Under the pieces are notes generated by a model. The model was not told where the DNA came from. It saw nothing but the letters and a program-made list of their open reading frames with translations, and did not search any database. A program made the translations under genes and the position numbers. This document shows positions 55,057-64,000 of a stretch of DNA of 64,000 nucleotides, piece by piece (positions within the stretch are counted from its first letter, which is position 1; each line of letters begins with the position of its first letter). Location: IMG/VR virus record IMGVR_UViG_3300005098_000017, positions 83,434-147,433 of that record; one strand, written 5' to 3'. Source of the stretch: a virus.

Positions 55057-58000
55057 ATGGGTTTCTCAATAATACCATCGGATCATTATATAAAGCCCGG
55101 TCGGATAACAGCGGCAGATATTAACCGGGCGTTTGATGATATAAATAATAGGCTTGGTGGCTCAAATTATGTTTTACCGCTTCTTGTTGCTGATACCAAT
55201 ATTATTTATCTTTCGCGCATTAGTGAATGGGGTCCTGATGATGTTGAGGTGCATGTAAGGGATGTCACACCTTATTCTGTTGATCCAGCAACAAGAACAG
55301 GTACACTTAAGATATTACCAAGCATCCCTACCGGTAGTTGTGTAAAGGATACCTCCACATGGGAGGTTACTATTGAAGGTACAACGATCGGATCCGGGAC
55401 ATTCGATGGAGCAACACATGAGTTTAGTGGTATAGCTTTATATGGTAAGACAATAACAGTACATTTTCATTTTGATTTTGATGATACAGTTGGATTTTTA
55501 GACGTAAGGGAGAAGGTTTTATTTAATTTCCAGCTTGCTGTAGAAGCGTTGACTGATGCTACTGATAAGCCTTGGAGTTATTATACAATTGTTGGACGTG
55601 CCGAACCGCTGCCTTCATTTGCGTCTTCATATCCCCATGTGCTTGTCAGATTTGATTCGAGGGTTGTTGAGACAGATGCTACAGGAACGGCTATGGTTAC
55701 CGGTACTGTATATTTTTCATGGGGTAGTGATACGACAGGTACACATTGGGAAATTTATAAGGTTATTGATGGCGCAGAGACACTAATATCATCGGGAACT
55801 GATGCCATATCAGAAAAAGATTTTAGTTTTAATGTTACTCTTACGGATGAGCGGGAGAAGGAGGTTATTTTAAAGGTTATTCTTGGTAATAGTACATTCC
55901 CTAATGTGACCTTTACTGATAAATGTTGGGTGATAACTGATGTATCTGATGCCTTACCTTTAATTGAACAGATACCTTCATGTGTTGTTATGCCTCCATT
56001 GTGGGAATCATTCTATACTGTCGGTTCAAATACTTATGTCTATACATTCTATCTAACTACATCAGCTACCCATTGGGTTGGTATCGATGATGATAAGCGC
56101 GCGCTTAAATTAAATATAGAAAACGACGATTACGAAATCAAGAAGACTGATGGTACATGGGCAACAATTGCTGATGCCGTTGAGAAGGTAATAGCTATTG
56201 CACATACGCGTAATACAAGTGGTGGCGAGAGTGTTTATGTATATGATCCTTATACATTAGATAGCTATATTTATGCGGGTGATGGTACCATACCTTCTGG
56301 GGAAACTCTACTATATGTTGATTTCCTTGTAATGTTATCGAAGCAATATGATTACAGTTATATCAAATCACCCAGTGGTACTTATACTTATAACGATAGC
56401 CCTATAGAATTTTTATATACAATCGCTGAGCATGATACCAGCTTCATGGTTATTGGTAGTAGATCGCATACAACACATGTTCATTATTATCCCATTTTAT
56501 CATCTTGTATTGCATTTTTCGATCCTACTAATGTGAGTATGGAAAGTGGTAGTGCCACCAGTACCCTTAGGGCTATTATTCTAAATGCTCCACTACAAGA
56601 AGCTGATCTTGTGCGATATGGGTTTATTAGTGGATCTGCATCACCAACATCGAAAATTGAGTATCAATATGTTATATCATGTTTGGAGGCTCCTGCAGGG
56701 GTTACTGTTGAAATATATGATGATAGTGATGATAATTGGCACCCTATTACATCAAGTAGTTATACTATTAGTATAGGCGAACTTGATGCCGTGCCGGCTT
56801 ATTATAGTTTTCCTGTACGAGTTATTGGTAGTGCTACGGCTAATATTCTGTTCAATGTTGAATTAGTTGCAAAGTATCATGATGCATCAGGTACCGAATC
56901 GACTGTGCTAATAGAGCGCAGGCATATTGCATTGGCTACATTTTTGTCTGGAGGCGCGGCGGCTTATGCAACCTCCCTTTCATTACCCCGTACCAATTTT
57001 ATGGTTTATGTTGGTGGATATGGTATGGGAATACCAACAATCTCAAAGCCTGATGTTAGTGATGTCTATTTAGATAGTAGTACTCACTTATATTATCTTG
57101 GGTTAATTGCACGAGAACCATTAAAGATCATTTATGGAGACACTACAGGAGACATTATAGGAGGCGAATCGAGGCTTGGTGGTGTGACACTAGAAGATAT
57201 ATCAGCATCCATGCTTGGATATCGTCTTGATACAGATATTCTATTACCGGCAGGAGTATTAAAAAGTGAGATCTATATTGCTTATGATCCATCATCAAAG
57301 CATATCATAATAAGTAGCGAATTTACAGGTGGCTGTATTCCGGTAGGCGTACTGATAATTGAGCGTTATGCTGAAAATCTGTATCCATCATTGAAATTTA
57401 TTCCCTATGTACATACATATGTATATGAGGCAACGCGTGGTTTAGCAGTCGGCCGCTTCGGCTTAGTAGACAAGGTTGGAGTAGAGAGCCCTGTTATTGT
57501 TGCGACGACGCATTTTGAAAATGCTGATGATTTAACGAATTTGCTTGCGCTTATGGGAATTGGTGATAGCTGTTTACTTATTGGTGAAAATGATGCAAGT
57601 AGTGATTCCATGAGATTCCCCTATGTAATGGGTGTGAAGAAGCTTGCTGAAGATAAGGTGAAGCTTACGATGCTTACTGATGTAGGTATGGCAACTGTTT
57701 TAATGGAGAGTGCAAGCAGATATGTTTATCCAGTTCTTGATGTCTTTAGAATTTATTATGTAGATGCCAGCGGTAATTTTAGTGCCACGCCGCCACCGCC
57801 GACAGCGGTCTATCATGCTGTAGGCCCTCCAGGGAGTACAATTAGTACCAGTGTGCTAGGAGATGATGCAAAGATTTTTGAGAATATTGGCAATCAACTT
57901 ATTATTCTAGTAGAGCCATACATTTATGTTGATAAAACATTACTTCCTGATCCCAGTGTTAATATAGTAGGCATGCAAGTTGTTGGTGGTGGTCAATATA

Positions 58001-58176
58001 TGGGAGGATTCTTAATGCTTTCCCATTATATATTATTAACAGATGATCATGGGAGTGGTTATTTCCTGTCAGTACCAGCGAGGATAATAGTATTTGGATC
58101 AATGTATCATGCCCTTGGTGGTTGGGGCGCACCAACTACACCTGGTAGTCCATTTACACCACCAGCACATAGTTAA
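55057..58176 (+). CDS. Large tail fibre protein with Ig-like domains
   Basis: This encodes 1039 residues with its own ribosome site (TTGGAGG). A short N-terminal helix (ITAADINRAFDDINNRLGG) may be the attachment part. It is followed by repeated beta domains, such as one of about 90 residues ending near DKCWVITDVSD (about 210-300) and later Ser/Thr/Gly-rich stretches. The C-terminal part is beta-rich and ends with a Gly/Pro linker (GGWGAPTTPGSPFTPP). Such sequences usually form adhesive fibres. No lyase or hydrolase motif was recognised. Confidence 0.68.
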   Translation: MGFSIIPSDHYIKPGRITAADINRAFDDINNRLGGSNYVLPLLVADTNIIYLSRISEWGPDDVEVHVRDVTPYSVDPATRTGTLKILPSIPTGSCVKDTSTWEVTIEGTTIGSGTFDGATHEFSGIALYGKTITVHFHFDFDDTVGFLDVREKVLFNFQLAVEALTDATDKPWSYYTIVGRAEPLPSFASSYPHVLVRFDSRVVETDATGTAMVTGTVYFSWGSDTTGTHWEIYKVIDGAETLISSGTDAISEKDFSFNVTLTDEREKEVILKVILGNSTFPNVTFTDKCWVITDVSDALPLIEQIPSCVVMPPLWESFYTVGSNTYVYTFYLTTSATHWVGIDDDKRALKLNIENDDYEIKKTDGTWATIADAVEKVIAIAHTRNTSGGESVYVYDPYTLDSYIYAGDGTIPSGETLLYVDFLVMLSKQYDYSYIKSPSGTYTYNDSPIEFLYTIAEHDTSFMVIGSRSHTTHVHYYPILSSCIAFFDPTNVSMESGSATSTLRAIILNAPLQEADLVRYGFISGSASPTSKIEYQYVISCLEAPAGVTVEIYDDSDDNWHPITSSSYTISIGELDAVPAYYSFPVRVIGSATANILFNVELVAKYHDASGTESTVLIERRHIALATFLSGGAAAYATSLSLPRTNFMVYVGGYGMGIPTISKPDVSDVYLDSSTHLYYLGLIAREPLKIIYGDTTGDIIGGESRLGGVTLEDISASMLGYRLDTDILLPAGVLKSEIYIAYDPSSKHIIISSEFTGGCIPVGVLIIERYAENLYPSLKFIPYVHTYVYEATRGLAVGRFGLVDKVGVESPVIVATTHFENADDLTNLLALMGIGDSCLLIGENDASSDSMRFPYVMGVKKLAEDKVKLTMLTDVGMATVLMESASRYVYPVLDVFRIYYVDASGNFSATPPPPTAVYHAVGPPGSTISTSVLGDDAKIFENIGNQLIILVEPYIYVDKTLLPDPSVNIVGMQVVGGGQYMGGFLMLSHYILLTDDHGSGYFLSVPARIIVFGSMYHALGGWGAPTTPGSPFTPPAHS

Positions 58177-59225
58177 TGTATAAGTATATTGACATAGAGG
58201 AAGTTGATAGCAATGTTATCCCCCTGTTTACGATGCATGGGCATATTATGCCGTGGGTTGTGCATAATGTTTTCGCTAGCGAGGAAGGTTATGCTGCAAC
58301 GGGTTATTACCTCCATCCATTCGATGTCAGCGGTATTAAATATTACTTTTACCACGAGCTTCCATCGATGCCATCTACATTAAGTGTTTATAGAATTGAT
58401 GGGGTGCCATTGATTGAGCATGTTGATTATGACTTAGTTGGCAATAGAGTTTATCTTGATTGGTATTGGAGGTATGAGTCTATTATTATTGAAGCTGACG
58501 GCGTGAAGTTGGCTGCTGATTGGATACCATATGAATTGTCAACGGAGCCGGTAGCTGATGCTAAGCGACACCATTTTCTTGTTCCTGTTGGAGATATAAT
58601 TGAATTTGATGGTTCGGAAGCGGGGCTTCACTATTACTATCCGCGTCTTATCCCTAGGAAGGTTTTGATGCCGCCTGTTTATTATGATAAGTTTGATTTA
58701 GTCTGGACGCCGCCTTCTGGTACTACGTTATATGTTAAAGCAAAGCGGAAGAGATTCATAATTTATCAAACGGTGCCATATGTGACGCTAGATTTGGCAC
58801 ACTATTATACATGGGATGGTTCTACATATGTTGAGCATGATGTTAGTGATGTGTTGTATTTTAGAAACACAGGAGAAATAAAATTTGATGATTATGTACC
58901 TTACGATGAAATAAGTTTCAAGGTTGTGTCTATTGATGGGATTGTTATGAATTTAAATATAAATCCTTCAAATCTTGAGTTATTGTCGAGGACTGAATTC
59001 ATGCCATCGTTTTTAGTTGGTTATACCATGGCATCTGATGCGTTTGTTGTGTCAGTTAGAGGATTTGACCACCGCATTCATTACTATGATTTTGGAGATA
59101 TCAAGTCTGAGTTACATGGTATTACTGATGTTTTTTGGTTATGTGAATATAGACTATTAGATCCTCTGAAACGGTTAATGATGGTAAGGCATGATGTCCA
59201 TCGAAGGAGAGGAGGGTATGTATAG
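58176..59225 (+). CDS. Fibre-associated protein, unknown family
   Basis: This encodes 349 residues. Its ATG overlaps the stop of the large fibre gene (TAATG), so it is probably co-translated. It is beta-rich and Tyr-rich, for example HFLVPVGDIIEFDGSEAGLH, then YDKFDLVWTPPSGTTLYVKA. No helix-rich domain is seen. Position between large fibre and small beta-sandwich genes suggests a fibre tip or adaptor. The function is unknown. Confidence 0.58.
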   Translation: MYKYIDIEEVDSNVIPLFTMHGHIMPWVVHNVFASEEGYAATGYYLHPFDVSGIKYYFYHELPSMPSTLSVYRIDGVPLIEHVDYDLVGNRVYLDWYWRYESIIIEADGVKLAADWIPYELSTEPVADAKRHHFLVPVGDIIEFDGSEAGLHYYYPRLIPRKVLMPPVYYDKFDLVWTPPSGTTLYVKAKRKRFIIYQTVPYVTLDLAHYYTWDGSTYVEHDVSDVLYFRNTGEIKFDDYVPYDEISFKVVSIDGIVMNLNINPSNLELLSRTEFMPSFLVGYTMASDAFVVSVRGFDHRIHYYDFGDIKSELHGITDVFWLCEYRLLDPLKRLMMVRHDVHRRRGGYV

Positions 59226-59637
59226 TATTGGCGAAACAGCCATTATACCGGTTTTATTTTTTGATGAATCATATAGTTTGATGGATCCTGTTGAATTGGA
59301 AGGGGAGTATGTTACCCTTACAGTATATCGTCTTGATGCGGCACCGTCTGTAGCAAAGTTCATTGATGATTTTAAATGGATACATACAGGAGCTGTGGGC
59401 TTATATGATCTGGAGGTTGTTGTTGAAGAAAATATATTAAGTGGTGGAGACTATTATATCGGAGCAACGAGATATGATGTGGGTATTTATGCATTGAAGG
59501 TTAAGCCGCGGCTTCCCGGTACTTATTATATCGTTGTAGAGGCTCATGCATCTGGCCTTGCTAGTGAATGTGTTTTACAAACCTTTACTGTAAGATTCAT
59601 AGAGAAGAGAGATCCATCATTATTATCAATGGAATGA
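59218..59637 (+). CDS. Small beta-sandwich protein (first of a tandem set)
   Basis: The start is set at ATG 59218, directly after GGAGAGGAGGG; an upstream ATG 59191 in the same frame has no comparable site. The product has 139 residues and overlaps the previous stop by 8 bases. The pattern SIGETAIIPVLFFDESYSLM, then EYVTLTVYRLDA and LPGTYYIVVEAHASG with a final strand is typical of Ig/macroglobulin-type domains in surface and fibre proteins. It begins three short genes of similar size. A fibre-chain adaptor is likely, but this is inference. Confidence 0.62.
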   Translation: MYSIGETAIIPVLFFDESYSLMDPVELEGEYVTLTVYRLDAAPSVAKFIDDFKWIHTGAVGLYDLEVVVEENILSGGDYYIGATRYDVGIYALKVKPRLPGTYYIVVEAHASGLASECVLQTFTVRFIEKRDPSLLSME

Positions 59638-60038
59638 GTGAGCTATCAACAGCGCGCGGGCTTTACCGTATAGTAATATCATTACCTGATGATAAGTATA
59701 CGGCAACCATAAAACGATTTAAGGATTCGTTATTGTATGAGGAGTCAGTTAATCTTGAGAAGCTTGATACAGAAAAATATCTTCTAGAATTCGTTGATAA
59801 ATCGAGTGGTGACGGCTTGATATTTATCCAAGTTGTTAATTCTGTTGGTGATGTAGTGGCTTTTGAGGCTATTGGGGTGAGTGAGGTAAAAACGGATGTG
59901 TTGTGGTTAGTTGGTTATGCAGATACCCATGGTGTGCGTTATCCATTAGCAAAGGATGCATTTGTTATATTAAATCATAGTGATATACATTATCTGATAA
60001 GGAAGAAATTAAAAGGTAACAGGTTTGGGAGGTCATAA
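59634..60038 (+). CDS. Small beta-rich protein (second of a tandem set)
   Basis: The start is ATG 59634 (ATGA junction). The frame is open to 59568, but that would overlap much of the previous gene. The product has 134 residues with alternating strands (GLYRIVISLPDDKYTATIKR, then KYLLEFVDKSSGDGLIFIQV) and a basic C-terminal tail (IRKKLKGNRFGRS). It is coupled to its neighbours by ATGA and TAATG junctions. No family was recognised. Confidence 0.6.
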   Translation: MSELSTARGLYRIVISLPDDKYTATIKRFKDSLLYEESVNLEKLDTEKYLLEFVDKSSGDGLIFIQVVNSVGDVVAFEAIGVSEVKTDVLWLVGYADTHGVRYPLAKDAFVILNHSDIHYLIRKKLKGNRFGRS

Positions 60039-60535
60039 TGAATGTTGCAGTTGATAGATTCGTTGTATTGCCTATAACATTTAGGACTGGTAGTGGGTAT
60101 GCTACATTAGACCCATCTGCAAATATAGATGTGGATATCACATATCTTCCGAGTTTCGATAGTGATGATGGATCAATAGCTGTTAGTACATATAATATTT
60201 TTAACCCCCTGAGTGATCCGAATGTTTGCATTTTATCCTTCCAATCGTCGAAGAGAGGCATCTATATGGTAAGGGTAACATATACGGGAGCTGAAACATT
60301 GTCAGAGCCTACGACCAAGTATTTTGTTGTAACATGTGGTAATGATTATGATCCACCACTAAAACATACATATGTATATAATCCTCTAACTGGTAATGTG
60401 TCTGAGGTTCATACAGATTATTACAAAGATAGTGAGAGTACTGAAACCATTTTCGAGAAGAAGGTTGTTGGCTTCGTTTATGAAGAGGATGGTGGTGAAG
60501 CGCGGCTTACTGAAGTAACAGATAAGAATGAATGA
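60038..60535 (+). CDS. Small beta-sandwich protein (third of a tandem set)
   Basis: This encodes 165 residues after GGAGG. The pattern DRFVVLPITFRTGSGYATLD, then SANIDVDITYLP, ILSFQSSKRGIYMVRVTYTG and KYFVVTC resembles the first protein of this set: 'dP...idvditylp' strands, then 'GiYmVrv' and a final strand. The C-terminal 40 residues are charged and may be extended. The three proteins may be repeated units of the same adaptor. Similarity is by eye and modest. Confidence 0.6.
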   Translation: MNVAVDRFVVLPITFRTGSGYATLDPSANIDVDITYLPSFDSDDGSIAVSTYNIFNPLSDPNVCILSFQSSKRGIYMVRVTYTGAETLSEPTTKYFVVTCGNDYDPPLKHTYVYNPLTGNVSEVHTDYYKDSESTETIFEKKVVGFVYEEDGGEARLTEVTDKNE

Positions 60536-60765
60536 TACGTAGGGAGAGAGAGACATATGCTGGGACTGTCTATGTAACTGGTATACCGCTGCCCCTGACA
60601 CCAAGAGCATTTGATGGATTATACATCGGGGGGCTTCTTTTGCCTTACTATGTCCCTAATGAGTTCTATGATCGATTGCAGACAAATGCTGTTAACTTTA
60701 TAAATTCTGTCTTTGACTTCTGGAGGCCGGCGGGCTTATGTCGCTACGTCTATTTGAAAGATTAG
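60532..60765 (+). CDS. Short protein, unknown function
   Basis: This encodes 77 residues from an ATGA junction. Sequence features are few: a strand-rich start (TYAGTVYVTGIPLPLTPR) and a helical end (LQTNAVNFINSVFDF). It overlaps the next gene by 28 bases, while ribosome site GGAGG for that gene lies within its last codons. No family was recognised. Confidence 0.55.
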   Translation: MIRRERETYAGTVYVTGIPLPLTPRAFDGLYIGGLLLPYYVPNEFYDRLQTNAVNFINSVFDFWRPAGLCRYVYLKD

Positions 60766-61949
60766 GTCTAGGAACAACTGATATAGATCGGACGATCGAT
60801 ATCCTATTAGAGTTGCGTGATGCGCTTCAACAGCTATCTAAGTGTGAGAAGCGCAAGCTATTAGAATCATATACTGATTTTGGTGGTTATCCATCTGATT
60901 TCAAGGAGCTTGTTGCCTTATTAACAAAAGTCGAGGCGTATGTTGAACTAATTGAGCAACGTTATCCTGCATTTAAACAGTTCATCGATGATGTTCTTCG
61001 GTCACTTTATGATGTAAGACATCTTACATCTAGTGCTGTTTTTTCCTATATAGATGGTATTAATATTGACTATTACCCAGCACCTCATCTATCATCTGTA
61101 ACTGAAGAGGTTGATGTTAATGACATAGATATTAATGTTGTACCTTATACAGAGGATATCGAAGTTGGTGAGCATTTTATTGCATGTAGTCTTGAGCGTC
61201 AGGATAACATACAGAAGATTATATTATCTTTTAAATCTCCTATAAAGGCAACACGGATATGGATGCCGATTTTTGGTGCTAAGGTTAAGAGGTTACTTAT
61301 TAATACAGTAAGCGCGGGCTTCGATTACTGGTATGGATACATTGTGCCAATCCATAGGGTTATTAATGCTGATGATAAGGTGACTATTATTGTTGAGATG
61401 ATGATGAAGCCGCGCTTTGAGGCTGTTAAAAAGCCGGCTGATGTGTGGAAACTATATAAAAAGCCTACTTGGATTGGAGACACGGTTATCTTGAAGCCGC
61501 GCTTGGTATTAGATATATCATCAGGCGCGGGGCTTCTTGAAACGACAACATTACCAATGGTATTCGGCGACAATGGTAGTATCGTGCCGTTTGTCAAGGT
61601 GAATGGAATTTATTTCCCTGCGATTGGTCGTGAATATAGTGGATTACCATTTCCATTTCACTATGATGGGCGGTATTATTATTTCCCTATTTATACATCT
61701 GGTGATTTCACATCTAGTACGCCTCTTATGGGATATCGTACTGAGTACAGGTTATTTAAATCATCATCGCTTCCGGAGTTATCATATGAGGTCGATTTTT
61801 CAGGTTTTACACACTGGGTTTTTTGGAATCCTTGGAAAAATAAAATTGAGGCATATCCTTCGGAGGGATTGTTTGCTATACCTCATCTTGAGAGCGAGCT
61901 GATTATGATGCCGCCTCCTCCGACGGAATTGCCAGAGGAGCATGAATAG
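60738..61949 (+). CDS. Probable fibre-attachment protein
   Basis: This encodes 403 residues from ATG 60738, with GGAGG eleven bases upstream. The N-terminal 95 residues are helical (TIDILLELRDALQQLSKCEK, then VEAYVELIEQRYPAFKQF) and could form a coiled coil for oligomerisation. The rest is beta-rich, with aromatic residues. Helical start and beta remainder is common in fibre proteins that trimerise. No enzyme motif was seen. Confidence 0.6.
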   Translation: MSLRLFERLGLGTTDIDRTIDILLELRDALQQLSKCEKRKLLESYTDFGGYPSDFKELVALLTKVEAYVELIEQRYPAFKQFIDDVLRSLYDVRHLTSSAVFSYIDGINIDYYPAPHLSSVTEEVDVNDIDINVVPYTEDIEVGEHFIACSLERQDNIQKIILSFKSPIKATRIWMPIFGAKVKRLLINTVSAGFDYWYGYIVPIHRVINADDKVTIIVEMMMKPRFEAVKKPADVWKLYKKPTWIGDTVILKPRLVLDISSGAGLLETTTLPMVFGDNGSIVPFVKVNGIYFPAIGREYSGLPFPFHYDGRYYYFPIYTSGDFTSSTPLMGYRTEYRLFKSSSLPELSYEVDFSGFTHWVFWNPWKNKIEAYPSEGLFAIPHLESELIMMPPPPTELPEEHE

Positions 61950-61957
61950 AGGCTAAA

Positions 61958-62359
61958 ATGGCAATAGATATTGAATATAGAACATATGAACCACATGAGA
62001 TACCACGTGATATCAGTCCTATATGGGTCGCGCCCCATATTGGCGACTTCGATGCTTATAGTATTTATAACTATTATTTATCCTATGTTGTTGAGAAGGT
62101 TTTGAGGCTACCATATATTGATATTAAGGATGAGGTAGTACAACAGGGGCCGGGCTTATTCATCCCCGGTAAATATATCTTCCGTATCAAGCGTTTTATT
62201 GCTGATGATGCGGTGCCAATTTACAGATTAAGAAAGGGCATTATTTATGTTTATGAGGAGATTAATAATATTCAAGTTTTAGAGGCTATTGTTTTGGATG
62301 AGCTTAAGTATGCGGCGGGCTTAATCAATGATGGAACATTTGGACCTTATATAAAATGA
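61958..62359 (+). CDS. Small fibre/baseplate-region protein, unknown function
   Basis: This encodes 133 residues starting eight bases after the previous stop. It is a compact alpha/beta protein with many Tyr and Ile (PGLFIPGKYIFRIKRFIADD). An ATGA junction couples it to the next gene. No family was recognised. Position in the fibre region suggests a structural role. Confidence 0.58.
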   Translation: MAIDIEYRTYEPHEIPRDISPIWVAPHIGDFDAYSIYNYYLSYVVEKVLRLPYIDIKDEVVQQGPGLFIPGKYIFRIKRFIADDAVPIYRLRKGIIYVYEEINNIQVLEAIVLDELKYAAGLINDGTFGPYIK

Positions 62360-63081
62360 AGGTTTACAGAAAAATAGATGCGTTTCCCGTAGGTGATGTT
62401 TTAACAGAGCTTTCTTCGATGATGTACAATGTAGACCAGACTGTTGGCCGTTTATCTCATGTTGTAGACCGCATTGATGGTATTTCTGATTTATTTGATG
62501 AATATATAAAATTATTACAGATAGTAGCGATTTATACAGAGGATCTTATAGGATTTGGGACATTTGAGAATATTCCCTTGGATGCTGTTGAAACGAATGG
62601 TACTGTGATAAATGGCAAACTCTATCCCTATGTTCCTGTTGATAGTAAGTGGATTGTTAAGACGACTGTTGAAGGTCATTTATATATGGATGGTAGTGAG
62701 GTACCGATACCAAGTGAGTGTGTTGCCGAGGGGCACATAGTGTTTTATGAGGGTGGTACAACAGAGGTATTAAATCCAACAAATGTTGGGATGCTATTTG
62801 ATCGTGATATAAGCAAAGCATATCATTTGGAGGTTGCTGTTCCTGTAAATTATGAAGGAAGGATGGCACGTATTGCTGATGCATTGTTTAAGATTAATTT
62901 GCAGCCAAGGGATGGCATGGTCTTCATTGGCGAGCTAAGGATTTATGTTAAAAGTGGTAGGATTAATGATATTTTAATTAATGGAGTATCAAGGATGGTT
63001 GATTTAAAGTTTAAGGAACCATACATGGTGTTAGAGGTTTTTGATGAGGTGGGAGATATATGGGTGCACCTAGTTACATAA
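62356..63081 (+). CDS. Probable fibre protein with N-terminal coiled coil
   Basis: This encodes 241 residues. The first 65 residues resemble a coiled coil (LSSMMYNVDQTVGRLSHVVD, then GISDLFDEYIKLLQIVAIY). The rest is beta-rich with Gly/Asn turns. Such an arrangement would trimerise and present a small head. It overlaps the next gene by 22 bases. No adhesin family was recognised. Confidence 0.58.
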   Translation: MKVYRKIDAFPVGDVLTELSSMMYNVDQTVGRLSHVVDRIDGISDLFDEYIKLLQIVAIYTEDLIGFGTFENIPLDAVETNGTVINGKLYPYVPVDSKWIVKTTVEGHLYMDGSEVPIPSECVAEGHIVFYEGGTTEVLNPTNVGMLFDRDISKAYHLEVAVPVNYEGRMARIADALFKINLQPRDGMVFIGELRIYVKSGRINDILINGVSRMVDLKFKEPYMVLEVFDEVGDIWVHLVT

Positions 63082-64000
63082 GACGCATGCTGGCGCCGGC
63101 TCCGTATGCTCCTGTTCCATTAGTTAAGCTTGATAGATCTATACAGGATAAGTTATGGAGTAATTTTTTTAATGATTATATAACAAAGGGGCATGATGAT
63201 TGGCGTTTAGCATTTTGCATATGTGAGGTAGTAGAAGGGCGGATTTATGGATTCCAATATTATGATTTTGGTGATGAAGGAGATTGGTGGGGGCCTCATA
63301 AAATATTGCAGGATTATAGCGATGATATCTATGCAAGCATATGGAAATATCTTGAAAAAAGCATTAGATTAGTGTATGTCTTGTTTGATCTAATACCTCA
63401 TAACGATGCTCGGTATGTTGGCAATTTTCAAGGCTCGGGAAGATTGGGTGGTATTCCAAGATTTTTTTATCTAGATGAAGATTCAACTTTTTTCCCATCT
63501 TCATTTAAGTTATTTTCTCCTACTAGATTTGCCGTAAGAGGTGGACGGTTTGGTTATGAGTCTCTATCGGATCCTTATTGGGTGTACTCTACTGATACAT
63601 TGTATGTGCATGGGGATGTCGTCTATAATCTCGATATACCTATTGGTAGTACACTGCAATATTTCTTACCATTTGTGCCATTATTGGGGAAAATTACAGG
63701 GGGAAAGTTGTGTGATGTTGATAACCAGAAGCTAATATGTCTTGATGACCAAAGGGGCGGGTTAAATCGTGGTGTTGGATGTATAAGGTCCGGTGTTGAG
63801 GACATAAGTGATGAAAGGGAGCCACTGAAGTTGTATGCATTCGATCTTATGAATGATATATCATGGGAGGATTTGTTATTTGAGGGAGGTTTGCCTTGTG
63901 TGGTACCAAGTAAGGTAAGAGTTGAATTTGTAAATGAGCCCCGGCCTATCAGTTGGGGTGAATTAGAGGGTACCACATGGTGGTATACGACAGCTCATCA
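63060..64000 (+). CDS. Partial fibre-region protein, runs off the window
   Basis: ATG 63060 overlaps the previous gene by 22 bases, and the frame stays open to the window end, giving at least 313 residues. The N-terminus is MGAPSYIRRMLAPAPYAPVP, followed by an aromatic-rich region (GFQYYDFGDEGDWWGPHK) and mostly beta sequence with Cys residues near GKLCDVDNQKLICLDDQRGG. No recognised motif. It may be a fibre or adhesion protein. Length and end are unknown. Confidence 0.6.
   Translation, partial: MGAPSYIRRMLAPAPYAPVPLVKLDRSIQDKLWSNFFNDYITKGHDDWRLAFCICEVVEGRIYGFQYYDFGDEGDWWGPHKILQDYSDDIYASIWKYLEKSIRLVYVLFDLIPHNDARYVGNFQGSGRLGGIPRFFYLDEDSTFFPSSFKLFSPTRFAVRGGRFGYESLSDPYWVYSTDTLYVHGDVVYNLDIPIGSTLQYFLPFVPLLGKITGGKLCDVDNQKLICLDDQRGGLNRGVGCIRSGVEDISDEREPLKLYAFDLMNDISWEDLLFEGGLPCVVPSKVRVEFVNEPRPISWGELEGTTWWYTTAH

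Larger units (their letters stand above)
485..62330 (+). repeat. Dispersed directional GC-rich word family (core GGCTT[A/C])
   Basis: Short G+C-only runs of about 4-9 bases ending in GGCTTA, GGCTTC or GCGCTT recur along the whole window, far more often in this orientation than as the reverse complement. Examples lie near 1023, 2350, 3018, 9515, 27863, 29460, 30064, 32412, 37382, 38945, 60730 and 62323. They occur in all three reading phases and inside both inteins. GGCCTC and GCGCCTC variants are also common. This is an observation of sequence; function is unknown. Confidence 0.55.

Noticed and set aside
1-64000. CRISPR array, tRNA cluster or insertion sequence
   Set aside because: No regularly spaced direct repeats, cloverleaf sequences, transposase motifs or paired terminal repeats were seen.

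Overview
This window is a single, almost gap-free late region of a large contractile-tailed (myovirus-type) bacteriophage or closely related prophage. Every supported gene is on the + strand. Neighbouring genes overlap by a few bases (ATGA, TAATG, TGATG junctions) or are separated by a few tens of bases. The window starts inside one gene and stops inside another, so the genome extends both ways. No rRNA, tRNA, CRISPR array, integrase or transposase was seen. Base composition is AT-rich, broken by short G+C-rich words that recur along the whole window. Classical Shine-Dalgarno sequences such as AGGAGGTGAT point to a bacterial host that uses the usual anti-SD. The host cannot be named. One small protein resembles the beta-sandwich end domains (T9SS sorting / FlgD-Ig type) common in Bacteroidota-related phyla, but the SD usage is not typical of Bacteroidota.

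Layout: (1) 1-2497: the end of an acidic protein and four small, very basic proteins of unknown function. (2) 2499-17723: packaging and head. This holds the large terminase with an intein in its Walker B motif, two unknown proteins, the portal with a second intein, a capsid maturation protease fused to a scaffold with a likely nested scaffold gene, a possible second head protein, an HK97-fold major capsid protein, then four probable head-completion or neck proteins. (3) 17743-26472: an unusually long tail sheath, an intrinsic terminator, a 77-residue beta-sandwich protein, three consecutive tail-tube-like proteins and two probable tail assembly chaperones. (4) 26450-48881: four giant proteins of 1943, 2353, 1797 and 1337 residues where a tape measure, tail-tip enzymes and the baseplate hub are expected. 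The first two carry nuclease-like regions; the third carries an amidase preceded by an M23-like fold that lacks metal ligands. (5) 48881-53398: baseplate, including gp25-like and J-like proteins. (6) 53400-64000: tail fibre and adhesion proteins rich in beta structure.

The genes together build one virion: prohead, packaging motor, sheath and tube, tail tip with wall hydrolase, baseplate and fibres. The most unusual points are the two packaging-motor inteins, both with a decayed endonuclease; the giant nuclease-like proteins in the tape-measure position; the nested scaffold start; a 55-codon overlapping ORF at 39339; and a directional GC-rich word family that ignores reading frame.

Function calls rest on recognising motifs by eye. 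No database search was possible.
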